This document shows, one piece after another, positions 20,840 through 31,625 of a DNA stretch of 64,000 bases. The first letter of the stretch is position 1, and each line of letters begins with the position of its first letter. The stretch comes from Bemisia tabaci. Lineage: Eukaryota; Arthropoda; Insecta; Hemiptera; Aleyrodidae. Below the pieces are notes generated by a model. That model was given only the letters and a program-made list of their open reading frames with translations, was not told where the DNA came from and made no database searches. The DNA lies in NCBI RefSeq assembly GCF_918797505.1, contig NC_092801.1:1488001-1552000 (forward strand), in the 5' to 3' direction. The position numbers and the translations under genes were made by a program.

Positions 20840-21085
20840 GAGGGGCTCGGAGGACAAGTCGCATGAGAGTAGTCCTCGCTATTTCGAGCAGCTCGCGTGT
20901 TGGAAGTTTCGAAATTACATGAACCCTTATGGCGGGAAAAAAGTTCAAACTGACTTTTTAATGCTTAAAAATTGGAATTGGGGAGCATATTCATAGAATA
21001 TGCAGTAAGACCAGTTTTACTTGAGATCATTAATATCTCAATTGTTTCAAAAACTGCACTATGCGCCTTGTCCTCCAAGCCTCTC
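20840..21085. mobile_element. MITE family E, copy 1
   Basis: Ends GAGGGGCTCGGAGGACAAGT and complement (GCGCCTTGTCCTCCAAGCC-type) match the elements at 25356-25608 and 42973-43201. It is about 246 bp and non-coding. A different MITE starts two bases after it. Confidence 0.85.
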
Positions 21086-21086
21086 A

Positions 21087-21313
21087 TACAGGGTTATTCG
21101 AAAGTCACGCACCACTGGCCATAACTTTAGTTCTAGTTATGATATCGACTTGCGGTTTAAGACGCTTTTCCTCATATCGAGTGGGAAACTTTTTAGATTC
21201 TTTTCAGTTTTTGATCCCCTCGTGGGGAGGGGGTGGGGGGCAACTCAAAAGTTTCAAATGCCCACCCCCCCCCCCTCATGGCCGGTGGTGCGAGACTTTT
21301 GAATAACCCTGTA
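21087..21313. mobile_element. MITE with TACAGGGTTATTC ends
   Basis: A 227-bp element with inverted ends TACAGGGTTATTCGAAAGTC and its near complement, imperfect over about 36 bp. The TACAGGGT start resembles the ends of family G, so the two may be mobilised by related transposases. Its right half has a C-run. Confidence 0.85.
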
Positions 21314-21337
21314 TGTCGATTCGCCTTAAGAACTGTC

Positions 21338-21567
21338 GCACGGTGGATCGAGTCAATAGGGGAGGTCGGACAAAATTTGGAAACTTGAAAAGCTCATAAC
21401 TCCGTTGAAAACTTTGAGGTTTCAAAAGTGGTTCGATGGTCTCCTCGTGAAATTTTCTTCTAGAAACACTCCTTAATATTTAAAATTTGACGAATTGAAC
21501 GCCGAAATTCCCAATTTTTTTTATAAATGTCATGGCCGCCCTTCCTGATTGACTCGATCCACTGTGC
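21338..21567. mobile_element. MITE with GCACGGTGGATCGAGTCAAT ends
   Basis: A 230-bp element with inverted ends (GCACGGTGGATCGAGTCAAT and complement with one mismatch). It is non-coding. No second copy was found in the window. Confidence 0.75.
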
Positions 21568-21873
21568 GTCGGAACTTACTCTTGATGATCCCGTCCCGGG
21601 ATCCGGTGTATGGTGTGTATCGCATCGCCTTCGTCAGAAACTCCGAAAATGTTGACTTTTCAAGTAAAAACAAAACCATGGCATATCCACACAAGTCTTA
21701 AAAATCAGTCGCAACGATTCTGCGTTTATGTAAATAAAAATTTCATCTCTGTGGATGTTACACTTTTTCCTTCGTAAATGATCTATGAGAACGGGTGGTT
21801 TTGCCGTTTTTCCGGCTTAGAAGTGCAAATTTTTTAAGATTTTTCATTTGATCGATACGATGTACCCTGCCGT

Positions 21874-22118
21874 GCTGAGGAAGAACGCCGTATGAACATT
21901 CGAGAGTTGCTAAATTTCCCTCGATAAAACCTGTATTCTTGACAACACTCGTGCATATTTTTCTGTGAAATTTTCAGATGTTATAGATTAAATTACGTGC
22001 AAAATTGTCCGAAAATTTCGGAAAAAAATATTCACAATTCTCCCAGTAAATTCGGTTTTTATCGAAGAAAACTTGGTAACGTCTGACGGCTCATACGGCG
22101 TTTTTCCTTAGTATTGCA
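21874..22118. mobile_element. MITE with AACGCCGTATGA ends
   Basis: Ends GAGGAAGAACGCCGTATGA and TCATACGGCGTTTTTCCTTA are inverted and the arms stay similar further in. About 245 bp, single copy here, no coding frame. Confidence 0.7.
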
Positions 22119-22136
22119 GTACCTATCTTACACCAG

Positions 22137-22235
22137 CGGGCCGATTATTGAAATTTATAGACAAAGGAGATATGGAGAGATTCTATTGGTGGAAGCGGGT
22201 GGTTGCAATGGACAAAGGAGGTAGGTAATCGACTA
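22137..22235. mobile_element. MITE family C, half copy
   Basis: It starts CGGGCCGATTATTGAAATTT and matches the complement of the right half of the copy at 15339-15604, up to the GGAGGTAGGTAATCGAC phrase. It then ends abruptly. Confidence 0.75.
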
Positions 22236-22720
22236 TCGAACTCTATTACCACTTGGATCCGAAGTTGTTCCCGCAACCCTGTCTTTTCATTTTACCTTTT
22301 TGAAAGAAGCCTGTTTATCGGTTCTTCGAAACATTTTGTTTCATTTTTCTTCATTTTGTCTGAGACATTCTCTGAAAATTTCATGCAAAAATGTCAAGTT
22401 GTGTTCCCTCAAATAAGTAAAATATGGGCGGAAATTTTCAAACACTCCAATCGAAATCTGCGATTCGGTAGTTTTGCCATCGATAACCAACGAAATGGAC
22501 GATTTATTACGCGCAAAGGCAGTATGTACGAATTTTTTAAATCAGTAGGAAACACGAAGCATGCGTGGTCCTGGTCCCTTTTTATTTCATTTAGTTGCCT
22601 ATAATTCCTTCGAGCATCGAAACGTTCAAATAGAGAACTTTGGGGGGATTCAACCAGCACTGCCCTGGTGGTATGAATTTAGGCACCCCATCAACCTTAT
22701 GTATAAATAATTTCTATGTA
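22236..22720. other. No gene seen
   Basis: An open frame of 133 codons covers part of this stretch, but it starts inside the family C fragment and shows no motif. I do not call it a gene. Confidence 0.4.
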
Positions 22721-22722
22721 TA

Positions 22723-23096
22723 ATCGAAAACACAGGAAAAAGGGGAAACAAGGCTAAAGTACAAAATATGAAGGCAGGACGTTTCGGTTCCTTACGGCAC
22801 CATTATCAACTGCAATAAGAATTAAAAATAAAAAAGAAATTAAAATAAAAACCAGCAAACGGCGTTACATCGTGAAATTGGTAAATGAGACTGCCAAGAG
22901 CCAATGGCTGCCAATGAGACTTTGGCAGTCTCATTTACCAATTTCACGATGTAACGCCGTTTGCTGGTTTTTATTTTGATTTCTTTTTTATTTTTAATTC
23001 TTATTGCAGTTGATAATGGTGCCGTAAGGTACCGAAACGTCCTGCCTCATATTTTGTACTTTAGCCTTGTTTCCGCTTTTTCCTGTGTTTTCGATT
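22723..23096. repeat. Long palindrome with Penelope-like motif
   Basis: Two arms of about 175 bp (22723-22897 and 22922-23096) are nearly perfect inverted copies around a 25-base centre. Each arm carries GTTGATAATGGTGCC followed by a short hairpin and CCGAAACGTCC. This resembles the conserved core (CTGATGA, hairpin, GAAAC) of hammerhead ribozymes in terminal repeats of Penelope-like elements, but two core bases differ. No reverse transcriptase or nuclease frame is nearby. It is probably an inverted pair of terminal repeats. Confidence 0.7.
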
Positions 23097-23267
23097 GTCG
23101 TTTCCGTTTCGGGCTGCTTTTACATACTCTTTGTTTTCTATGTATAGGTATACCATTAGAATATTCAGATGTTATGCAAAGAATTTCGTGGATAAATGCT
23201 GGCCAAAACAGACCAGTTCATTATTTTTGGCGTGTGTGAAGGGTAGAGGGGGTCTGAGTCCACATCA

Positions 23268-23434
23268 GTAGCGTCGCGTGCTTTGCGATCTATCGATATT
23301 TCCCGATTTGAAGCTGTGGTAAATAATCGATTATTAAGGTGTTCGCTCCGAAATCCCGGTTTACCGATACTTTCTCATAGGTTTAAATGGCTGATCAATC
23401 GATATATCGCAAAGCACGCCACGCCACCGGTCCA
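23268..23434. mobile_element. MITE family D, copy 3 (uninterrupted)
   Basis: It runs from a mutated GTAGCGTCGCGTGCTTTGCG to GCAAAGCACGCCACGCCAC. It is the complete 167-bp form and serves as empty-site reference for the interrupted copies at 15605 and 23522. Confidence 0.85.
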
Positions 23435-23521
23435 CGGGCGCAAAATGCACGCGGCCGAAACGGGTTTATGCTTGTGACAAAGGAAACCCGATCCAGAATT
23501 ACCGACTTTCCTTGATAGGAC

Positions 23522-24238
23522 CAGTGGCGTGGCGTGCTTCGCGATATATCGATTGATCTGCCATTTGAACCTATGGAAAAAGATCGATAAACAGGGTGTT
23601 CGCAGCGAACACCTTAGTAATCGATTCTTTACCATAGCTTCAATGGACCACTAGACAAGGTACAAATTCAAGCAATCTGATACATGTTTCTTAACTAGAA
23701 TTTCACGTAGAACACGATTCGCGCAACGAAAATTACTGAAACCAGCTCCTGATGAAGATATTAACCTTTTTATTTCACATTGGTTACGCGGATTTTGAGC
23801 TGCCCGCTCACACGAAACTCAAAGCTCTACGTGAGTCAAATCGCGCACCACAACAGTTTCAGCTAGCCTCTCAATCGATCACTGTTCATAACCCACCATG
23901 TGTTGTTCAAATTATAAGCAATTTGCTATAGCTGAGCCCGCAAGCGTCAAAATTGAGGTTGCCAGATTTTTATATTGCAGAGACTGTCATGATAATGTTC
24001 AGCCCGCGATATGAATCACGTAGAGCATTGAGTTTTTAATGAGCGGGTGGTTTGAATTTACGCATCAGGAATCATTTAATATCATTGTAAGGAGTTAATT
24101 TCGGTAATTTTTGTCTTGCGCATCGTGTTTTACGTGAAATTTTGGTTCAAAAATATGTATCAGAATGCTTAAATTCGTACCTTGTCTAGTGGTCCATTGA
24201 GAAATATCGATAATCGATCATTCACGCCACGCCACTGG
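23522..24238. mobile_element. MITE family D, copy 4, interrupted by family F
   Basis: The left part (23522-23643) runs from GTGGCGTGGCGTGCTTCGCG to CATAGCTTCAA. The right part (24197-24238) resumes with GAAATATCGATAATCGATCA and ends GCCACGCCACTGG. Family F sits between them, so family F inserted later. Confidence 0.9.
23644..24196. mobile_element. Fold-back element family F, copy 1
   Basis: A 553-bp element with ends TGGACCACTAGACAAGGTAC and complement, and arms that are complementary for much of their length. It is inserted in a family D MITE. A second copy in opposite orientation is at 24711-25266. No ORF. Confidence 0.9.
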
Positions 24239-24489
24239 ATAGGACAATGAAACTTCTTACAGACAGCGAAAAAAGACCGTATGCACAGGGTAGAAAAGCT
24301 CCTAATCTGCGAGGGAGATCCTAAATAAGCCTGATGTCGACTACAGAATTCGAGACCTTTAGCAAAACACCACGATACAACTATTCGTGCCTAGCGGATG
24401 TCGGTTTTGCATCCCCAAAAATGAAGGCGTTCGTGCTTTCTCACTGCTCTGCTTGCTGCTCATATTATGGCATGCTTGGTCGAAGCGCG

Positions 24490-24625
24490 ATCAGTGGCGA
24501 GGCGTGAATGATCGATCATCGATATTTCCCCATTTGAGGCTATGGCTAAGAATCGATTATTGAGGTGCTCGTCTTGAACTCCCTGTTCATCGATCCGTTT
24601 CCTTGGCTTTCATGATGGACCATTT
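24490..24625. mobile_element. MITE family D, partial copy
   Basis: It starts AGTGGCGAGGCGTGAATGAT and follows the family to CCTGTTCATCGATCCG, then is lost. The right terminal repeat is missing. Confidence 0.7.
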
Positions 24626-24710
24626 CTGATTTTTAGACTGATTTTTTGTCGGGTATTAGTAATATGAATTTCTCTGAGCCTGGAAATACTACCGGGGAAA
24701 ATACTCAAAA

Positions 24711-25266
24711 TGGACCACTAGACAAGGTACGAATTTCAGCATTCTGATACATGTTTCCTCATCAAAATTTCACGTAGAATACGATGCGCACAACGAAAAT
24801 TACCGAAATCAACTCCTTCCAAAGATATTTAATGATTCTTGGTGCGTGAATTCAAACCACCCGCTCATGAAAACTCGATGCTCTCACGTGATTAACATCG
24901 CACGCTAAACGTTATCATGACAGTCTCTGCGATATAAAAAGCTGGCAACCTCAATCTCGATGCTTTGGCTCAGCTATAGCAAATTGCTAATAGTTTGAAC
25001 AACACATGGTGGGAAATGAACGTTGCTCGACTGACAATGAGAATCTTGCTGAAACCGTTGTAGTGCGCGATTTGACTCACGTAGAGCTTTGAGTTTCTTG
25101 CGAGCGGGCAGTTCAAATTCATCGTAACCAATGTGAAATAAAAACGTTAATATCTTCGTTAGGAGTTGGTTTCAGTAATTTTCGTTGCGCTAATCGTGTT
25201 TACGTGAAATTCTGGTTAAGAAACATGTATCAGATTGCTTAAATTCGTACCTTGTCTAGTGGTCCA
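24711..25266. mobile_element. Fold-back element family F, copy 2
   Basis: A 556-bp element with the same ends as 23644-24196 and a body that is its reverse complement. Flanking bases AA on the left and TT on the right do not define a clear duplication. Confidence 0.9.
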
Positions 25267-25355
25267 TTCTAAGCTGTAGCCTCTCAGGTGAGGGAACTGT
25301 CATAGAAGCATGGATTTTTCGTTCTTTTCCGACCGGTTGCAGTGACCCATCGATC

Positions 25356-25608
25356 GAGGGGCTTGGAGGACAAGGCGCATAAAGAAAACGCGGTTTTTGA
25401 AAGAAATGAGACATTACTGATTTCAAGGATAATTAGTCTGAATGCCCAGTCTCTGAAATATTTCGCTCCCTAACTCTAATTTTTAAGCGTCAAAAAATCA
25501 GTATAAACTTTCTTCTCGCCACAAGAATCCACGCAATTTCGAAAGTTCAGGCGCGTATTTCTCAGAGTAGCGGAAACTGCACTTTGGCGCCTTGTCCTCC
25601 AAGCCCCT
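25356..25608. mobile_element. MITE family E, copy 2
   Basis: Ends GAGGGGCTTGGAGGACAAGG and its complement are intact over more than 20 bp. About 253 bp. It is the cleanest member in this window. Confidence 0.88.
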
Positions 25609-25609
25609 T

Positions 25610-26220
25610 ATTTTTAGCGCGTTTTGACTTTTTCGAATGGAAATTTATAAAATGTCCTCAGTCGCTGAAGTATCGCCAGAAAATAATCTGAAAATTTCGA
25701 GTCTCCAGATTCTCACGGAGCATGGATTATGGATATCCGACTCCGCGCAATGACTTAATATCGATAGGGCCTGGATTTTACGTATTTTCTTGATCAGACA
25801 CATAGATCTCATGTTTAATAGCTATCTCTTGTCTAACTTTTTATCTGCTCAAAAGAAAATTTCTCCCATGAGCTCGAAAGTACCGTTGGAAAATATCTCG
25901 AATTTCTGCTCTCCCGTCAGTCAGCCGGTAAAAATGACTGAAAGTACATGGATTTAACGTCCTCGCTCGATCCAACTCACATATTGGATTCACGTCAAAC
26001 AGTGCGTTTTTTACCTCTGTCGATCAAAGTAAATATCTTTTCATTGCTCTGTCCCTTGTGTGTGCAACAGACCCAATTCGGTCGACTTCAACAAAGACGC
26101 ACCTTGTCGCATCAATTTTGAAGCGAACTTAGGAGGTATAAGGTTTTATCCATCCTCAAAAACGTTTGTTTAGGACATAGTTTAACACTTATTCTAATAA
26201 TAAAACACTATCGGCTCTGC
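25610..26220. other. No gene seen
   Basis: Spacer without supported features. Confidence 0.4.
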
Positions 26221-26222
26221 TG

Positions 26223-26493
26223 TGGCCTGATTATTGAAATTGATAGACAAAGCTATAGACAAAGAAGACATAGGGAGTATGGAGCGATCCTATTGGTTGA
26301 AACGGGTGGTTCCTATAGACAAAGGGAGAAAATGATAGACTACCTGTCGGGTCTCTCGTGGGTTGCCGTTAGTTAGTCGATTACCTACCTCCTTTGTCCA
26401 TTGCAACCACCCGCTTCCACCATTAGGATCTCTCCATATCTCTTTTGTCTCCTTTGTCTACGGCTTTGTCTATCAATTTCAATAATCTGCCCG
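26223..26493. mobile_element. MITE family C, copy 3
   Basis: An element of about 271 bp, same orientation as the copies at 15339 and 16884. Its left half is almost identical to the first copy, including GAAACGGGTGGTTCCTATAG. Confidence 0.88.
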
Positions 26494-26670
26494 CTGGCGG
26501 TGTTTGCCTTGCTATGGCCTCTGGGTTGAGTGAAGGTGATGGAGAGCTAGGAAAAACGAGTCTGAACCTATGTACGGCCTTCGAGAGCGCCGGTGGTCGC
26601 AGTGTTGTTGATTTTCTTTTACTTTTCGGAAGAAATTGATTTTTTGCACAAAATAATCGATTAAATTGAA

Positions 26671-26775
26671 TCGATTTTTCGCAACTTAGTTTGCCGCTTT
26701 TGTCGATTTTTCGCAACTTAGTTTGCCGCTTTTGTCGATTTTTCGCAACTTAGTTTGCCGCTTTTGTCGATTTTT
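26671..26775. repeat. 32-bp minisatellite, three copies
   Basis: The phrase TCGCAACTTAGTTTGCCGCT plus TTTGTCGATTTT repeats with starts near 26679, 26711 and 26743. The units are identical by eye. Confidence 0.9.
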
Positions 26776-27660
26776 TACGAACAAAACTGTTACTACTGAA
26801 TATTTAAGGAAGCAACAAGCGTAGGTATATTATTCTTAAAAACTCTCGACACTATTTCAATCCAAGGGACAATGAAATAATCGCCCAGTGAGGCGAGAAT
26901 CCTCTCTATTCTAGTAAAATCGTTTTTAAGACGCTCGATGGACGGGGTGAGTGAGGCAGGAGAGTTCAAATATCAGAGTTTTAATGGAGTGGGTTCCCAC
27001 TTTCAGAGGCCTTTGTTATATAAAGGACAGCTATACATGACCCTGGAAAAGTCGACTTTCAAAAACGGAATCAAAATTCAGAGTAAAGAGAAAGTCATTA
27101 AGAATATTGTTTAGCGGGAAATTTCTCTTTGGTACGTCGTTTTGTTATTCAATTAAAATTATTTGCTCATTAATCGCCAACGGGCGATTTCGACGATCTC
27201 GCTGGACACGAAGCAGCCTTTGGCGGCGCGCAGCACCACGGGGGTTGGATCGCGGGGTAGAGCCCCCTGGTCAACAAAGAACGGACGGCAAGTTACTGTT
27301 CCTGAAAACCGATTTTTGTTCTCTCTTTCTTGCTTTTTTTTCTTTTTCTTTTTTCAGAGCGAATTTCTTGAAATATATTTTCGGCCTTGATTTTTCTGCG
27401 AATAATCGATTTTTAAGTACAATCCAACCACATTTGGTGGTTTAATTTAACACTTAATTCGATTTTATACGGAAAATTGATAATTTTTTGGAATGGAAAT
27501 TGGTTATTATTGTTTCACGTCAGAATAAATGCTCCCAAAATGACTAAAGTGTTTTGGTTTTCACATTTTTGCACTCGTGGCATTGATTCGTAAAGCAAAC
27601 GGGTGAATATAACGAATTGGTATTTTCGAGATTTCCTGGTGTCTGCGATTGTTTTCAGCA
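26776..27660. other. No gene seen
   Basis: A 112-codon frame at 27107-27445 has no motif and overlaps T-rich stretches, so it is not called. The rest is AT-rich spacer. Confidence 0.4.
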
Positions 27661-28649
27661 AACGGTGGATTTCCCGGATATGGATTGCTCACTTTCAATT
27701 TACAAATGAAAGAAGCGGCACATATGGCTGAACTTCTTTGCGTAGAAAGATCCTGAAAATCACAATATCAAGACATATGTATTTAATGCAAATGCATTTA
27801 TTTCGTGTATGGGCAATTCTACGAAAACTGTCAAATTTGACCTCCCAAAAACTAAAAATTCAACTATGTTATTTTGGATTGAGAGTTTTTTTTTCTTAGT
27901 TCAGCATAGTATCAGGCTTAAAAATTCTATACGAGTACCTCTTTTTATGAGGCAATTTTTTTTAAAATGAGAAATTTGTTTTAAAAATAGATCCCGGATG
28001 TCACCACCATCACATCGCTTATTTTGGTCCGCCGGAAAGAGAAAAATGGTCAAACATGCAATTTTATTTTTTTTTTTGTTATACTGTCAGGTCCTATGAA
28101 GAAATGGAACAACGAAAAATAGTGACCCAATGTATAAGTTCGTCATAAAATAGCAAATTTTTTTCTAATTTCTGCAGATTTTTCAGCTTTTTTCTCGAAA
28201 AATATATAAATGTTTCCTTGATTTAAGGATAAAATATCTACATATTTGTTTTTTTCTTAAGTATCTGAACCTACGCCTCCAAAAAATACTGTACATTGTT
28301 CAAAAATTATGAATTTTAAAAACTGGCAGTTGTTTTATAACTCTGAAAAAGTGTGACGGTCGTGACATTTCCGTAACGATCGTGACATGATTCATCCATT
28401 TGAAATTTTCGGTCATTCTTTTACCGTCAATTTATGACTCTATGCTTCCTACTCTCTTAGGAGCCCCCCCCCCCCCCCCTCCAGGTCCTATATCATCACT
28501 TGGATCAAATTGTAACTAAAGTTTTGGCAAACAACTTTTAATTTGAAAATTGCACTGAGTGTACCTTGTACCTCGAGGAAATTCATAAATGCATTAATGA
28601 AACAAAACCCTTTTATTAGGGTGACTCTTTAAAGTTTTTGTACAAAACT

Positions 28650-29665
28650 TCAAACATATTTTGCACAAATTTGATTTACTTTTTGATATATTTCAAAAGA
28701 ATAAAGCCGAGACGTCTCTTTCTTTGGTGGCTGTGACAAGCACAGAATACCCTTAGATTTGACGCGCTGGACATCTTTTTTCGTAGGCCATCTGAAGTAA
28801 GCATTAAACCTTAACATAAATGAAGCGGATATGGTCTTCTATGGAATCAATCTTTTTGACTACGCCAAGAAACCATTGTTCATCATAAGTCACGGCCACC
28901 CACTTTCCAAATAGAATTTCCGATTCAGGTACGTCATGTTCCGCGACAGAATTTGCAGCATTACTTTCCTTCGACACAGAAGCTATAGAGTTGAGGAAAT
29001 TGTAACTAACGGTATTGAAAAATTGAAATACTTAAATGCATACGAGGGAGGGGAAAGGAGAAAGAGAGTGAGAGAGCAAACATGAGATGAGCTAAAGAAA
29101 GAAATAAAATGACAGAGGCAATGATAGAGAGGAGGGGGGGGAGGATGATATGTATGAAACACGTGATGTGAGGGTTTATGGTGGTAGGGAGGGGGGAGAT
29201 GTTACTAACATTTAAATATTTGGAGTCAGTGGCTTTCAAGATTAGAGGGATTCAACGGATACCATTGATCATAGCTTCAGAAACTGAAATGTCAAAATCA
29301 GGTCCATGATTGTAGTTTCTGTATTCAAAAGAGTTTCGGCAATCCAAGCATGACAGATATCTCAAATTCAAAAGCTTCCAATTTGGAGCATAAATTGCAC
29401 TCTGATGCAATTTAAGAGTATTCCAGGCATTCTTGAGAGGTTGAGGCAGAGAGCCTTTTGTGTCGATTTCATTTATTTCCGAGTCGTTGAAGACGAATAT
29501 CTTTATTTCACCATTTTTCTTTTCAAAAGCTTCGATGAATTCATTGATGCTCGCAATGTCACTACCATATTGAACACAATTATCGGCGGTGGACCTCATG
29601 GTGACTCCTACACCATCTGCCGCACTTTTGCCATGACCGGCCTCACTAAAGTTGTAAGTGGCCAG
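28650..29665 (-). pseudogene. Broken transposon-encoded protein
   Basis: On the minus strand, 29665-29252 reads through a motif NFSEAGHGKSAADGVG and then TADNCVQYGSDI, ending with a cysteine-containing RYLSCLDC segment. After a purine-rich interruption (29040-29200) the frame resumes near 28985 with GKWVAVTYDEQWFLGVVKKI. It then shifts frame and continues to about 28650 with QRVKSKGILCLSQPPKKE. I know this order (GHGK...DGVG, a cysteine segment, then WVAV.YD..W..G.V) from many uncharacterised insect and cnidarian repeat proteins, and I regard it as transposase-like. Frameshifts and missing N-terminal parts make it non-functional. It lies inside the 2.9-kb element, which supports it being that element's own gene. 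Confidence 0.65.
29040..29200. repeat. GA-rich low-complexity tract
   Basis: The plus strand is almost pure purine with runs such as GAGAGAGTGAGAGAG and GGAGGGGGGGGAGG. It interrupts the transposon-encoded frame. Confidence 0.8.
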
Positions 29666-31517
29666 CTATAATCCAAGTTCTTTCATAAAATGTGCCAAAA
29701 AAAAACATGTTTGTTTCGTTCCTATATTGAGTATACTTTTCTGGACCGTATGGAGGCGAATCAAGTTTAAAGGAATCGCTTCGGTCAAATTTTTTAGGGG
29801 GAAGGGGAGGCCGAGTGAGTCGGTACGGCATGCGGCAGTTTTGTATAGGGTAGTGTCATCATACAATAATTGGAGTGATAGGTATACTTAAATATTAATT
29901 ATTGACTCAACACGTCTAGAAGACACGATCGTCACACTAAATATCCAATGCGGTGCGACGGTCGTGACTGTGACGGTCGTGACAAATTTTAAACTAAAAC
30001 GGCGGGTGTACTCAACAGCGATGAGGTACAATCTCGAAAATTGGTAAACTTGCAGTTGGTATTAAGGGCTATAAAGTGGGCACAAAGATTTTTCAGAATA
30101 TCACACGCTTCATAAAATAAAGGGCGTGACGGTCGTGACGCAAAAAAAGGTTCAGTTAAGTATAATTTCCTTTCAAATCGTGGCAGAATCTTCAAAATGA
30201 CTTTGGGCGATTACTGCGCAAGCTTGCACCATACTAACACCTTCATTTCACTTGTACACCCTCAAATCATTTTCGCAGCGATTTAACAGCTCCTAGCGGC
30301 CGTTTTGACAAGCAAAAACACCTGGGACGGTCGTGACGTGAAACTTAATGACAGCATATTTTCGAAATATTTTGGGTGGATAACGTAATTGGGTGAATGT
30401 TTTTCGTAATTAAATGCATTTTTTACTCAACTGCAAGTATTTTTGATGAAATTAGTACACAAATCAGAAAAATTTATCAGACCTAAAAAAAGTTATGAGG
30501 TTGTGAACATTGGAACCTACCAAGCATGACAGTGACGGTCGTGACATTTTAAGCAGTTAAAGCTGGAAATGAAGCTCAATCCATCAATTTACACAGTTGT
30601 AATGGTTATAACTCGTTAAAACACTCATTTTCCATCAGATTTGGTGAAATGTGAGACTTTTTATCACAAATTTTACAAATAAAACGATCATGACTGGAAT
30701 TGGACAGTTTTCGTAGAATTGCCCGTATATTTCTTCTTATAAATAAAACAACGGGATATTCTCCGGGTCATTAGGCTATCCTAGCTCCAAAATACCTTTA
30801 AATCGACTTTATTTTCTAGGAGTTGGACTGAACTTCTTTCTTTTTTGGCTTGAGTTATTAAGTAGGTAGCCTTCTTTTTGAAGCTCCTGATAGGTTTTTG
30901 CTTGTGGAGGATCAAAAAACTTAAATAAGTTCAAACGGCTTTCTACGTTCGCAATCAGTGGTCACGTAAGGGTGCGTGGTTGACCTCACAGCGATGGCTC
31001 GTGGATTCAATTAAGGTGTTGCTTACGTTTTTTACAATCTCTGTAAATGAATACTAATCAGGTTCATCTACACAAGTCAATGAGGCGCTGTATTAACCCT
31101 TGGTGCAGGAGTTATCTGGTTGTTCTTGGTATATTTTCCTTATCATGCCTTCACCAATAACTTGCACGTCCATGAAATTCCGTGGCATTTCTCCAGTCTG
31201 CGAACTTTTTGAAACTATTGAGGTACTGCAGGTACTCGATTTTCTTTGTTTTCTGTAGTAACTACATTTAATGTCTCTTTCAGATGCGATTTTTAAGAAA
31301 TAATTTCTACTTTCTCAATCAATTCGATGGTGTTTTACGAAAGCATATTGTAAAAATTATAAAAAGTAATCTTCATGATTTATGATCGAAATAAACGATT
31401 TGCAATATTTGGGTTTCGAAATTATTCTATCAGTTGCTGATACAAAGTTGTTTGCCAGATTTCATTGCGGTGTTATATCCCCTTTCTTGGGAATGTGATA
31501 CTTTCTTTGACACCTTT

Positions 31518-31537
31518 TTTTGTTTAAATCTTTCCAG
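31518..31537 (+). other. Splice acceptor ahead of the 20-finger gene
   Basis: A T-rich tract ends AAATCTTTCCAG at 31537. The exon then runs 88 bases to the ATG. The same sequence precedes the 27-finger gene (35443) and, reversed, the 25-finger gene (58476). Conservation in three copies supports a 5' UTR intron. Confidence 0.65.
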
Positions 31538-31625
31538 GACAACGAAGGGATGCAAGCGATAGGATACGTGCGACCAGAAATCCTCTCGACACAAAGCAGA
31601 CTGCCGTAAAAGCTCACTATCCGGT

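Larger units (their letters stand above)
28353..30545. repeat. Subterminal GTGACGGTCGTGAC motif series
   Basis: The 14-base motif, itself a partial direct repeat of GTGAC, occurs at 28353, 29955 (GCGAC variant), 29970, 30126, 30324 (GGGAC variant) and 30532. Weaker forms lie near 28374, 29923 and 30685. All lie inside the transposon at 27811-30724. By analogy with other DNA transposons they may be transposase-binding sites; this is inference. Confidence 0.8.
27811..30724. mobile_element. 2.9-kb DNA transposon, decayed
   Basis: Perfect 22-bp inverted ends begin GGGCAATTCTACGAAAACTG (27811-27832, complement at 30703-30724). GTAT flanks both sides. The paralogous blocks 2 (near 34575-34590) and 3 (near 59710-59725) lack the element. 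Aligning block 2 shows the site with a single GTCT where the GTAT duplication would be, so a 4-bp target duplication fits. Inside are six copies of GACGGTCGTGAC, mostly toward the right end, and remains of an encoded protein on the minus strand. The family is not named; a search of terminal repeats would be needed. Confidence 0.88.

Noticed and set aside
22203..22604. 133-codon plus frame
   Set aside because: It begins inside a MITE fragment and has no motif.
27107..27445. 112-codon plus frame
   Set aside because: No recognisable motif, T-rich, no conserved copy.
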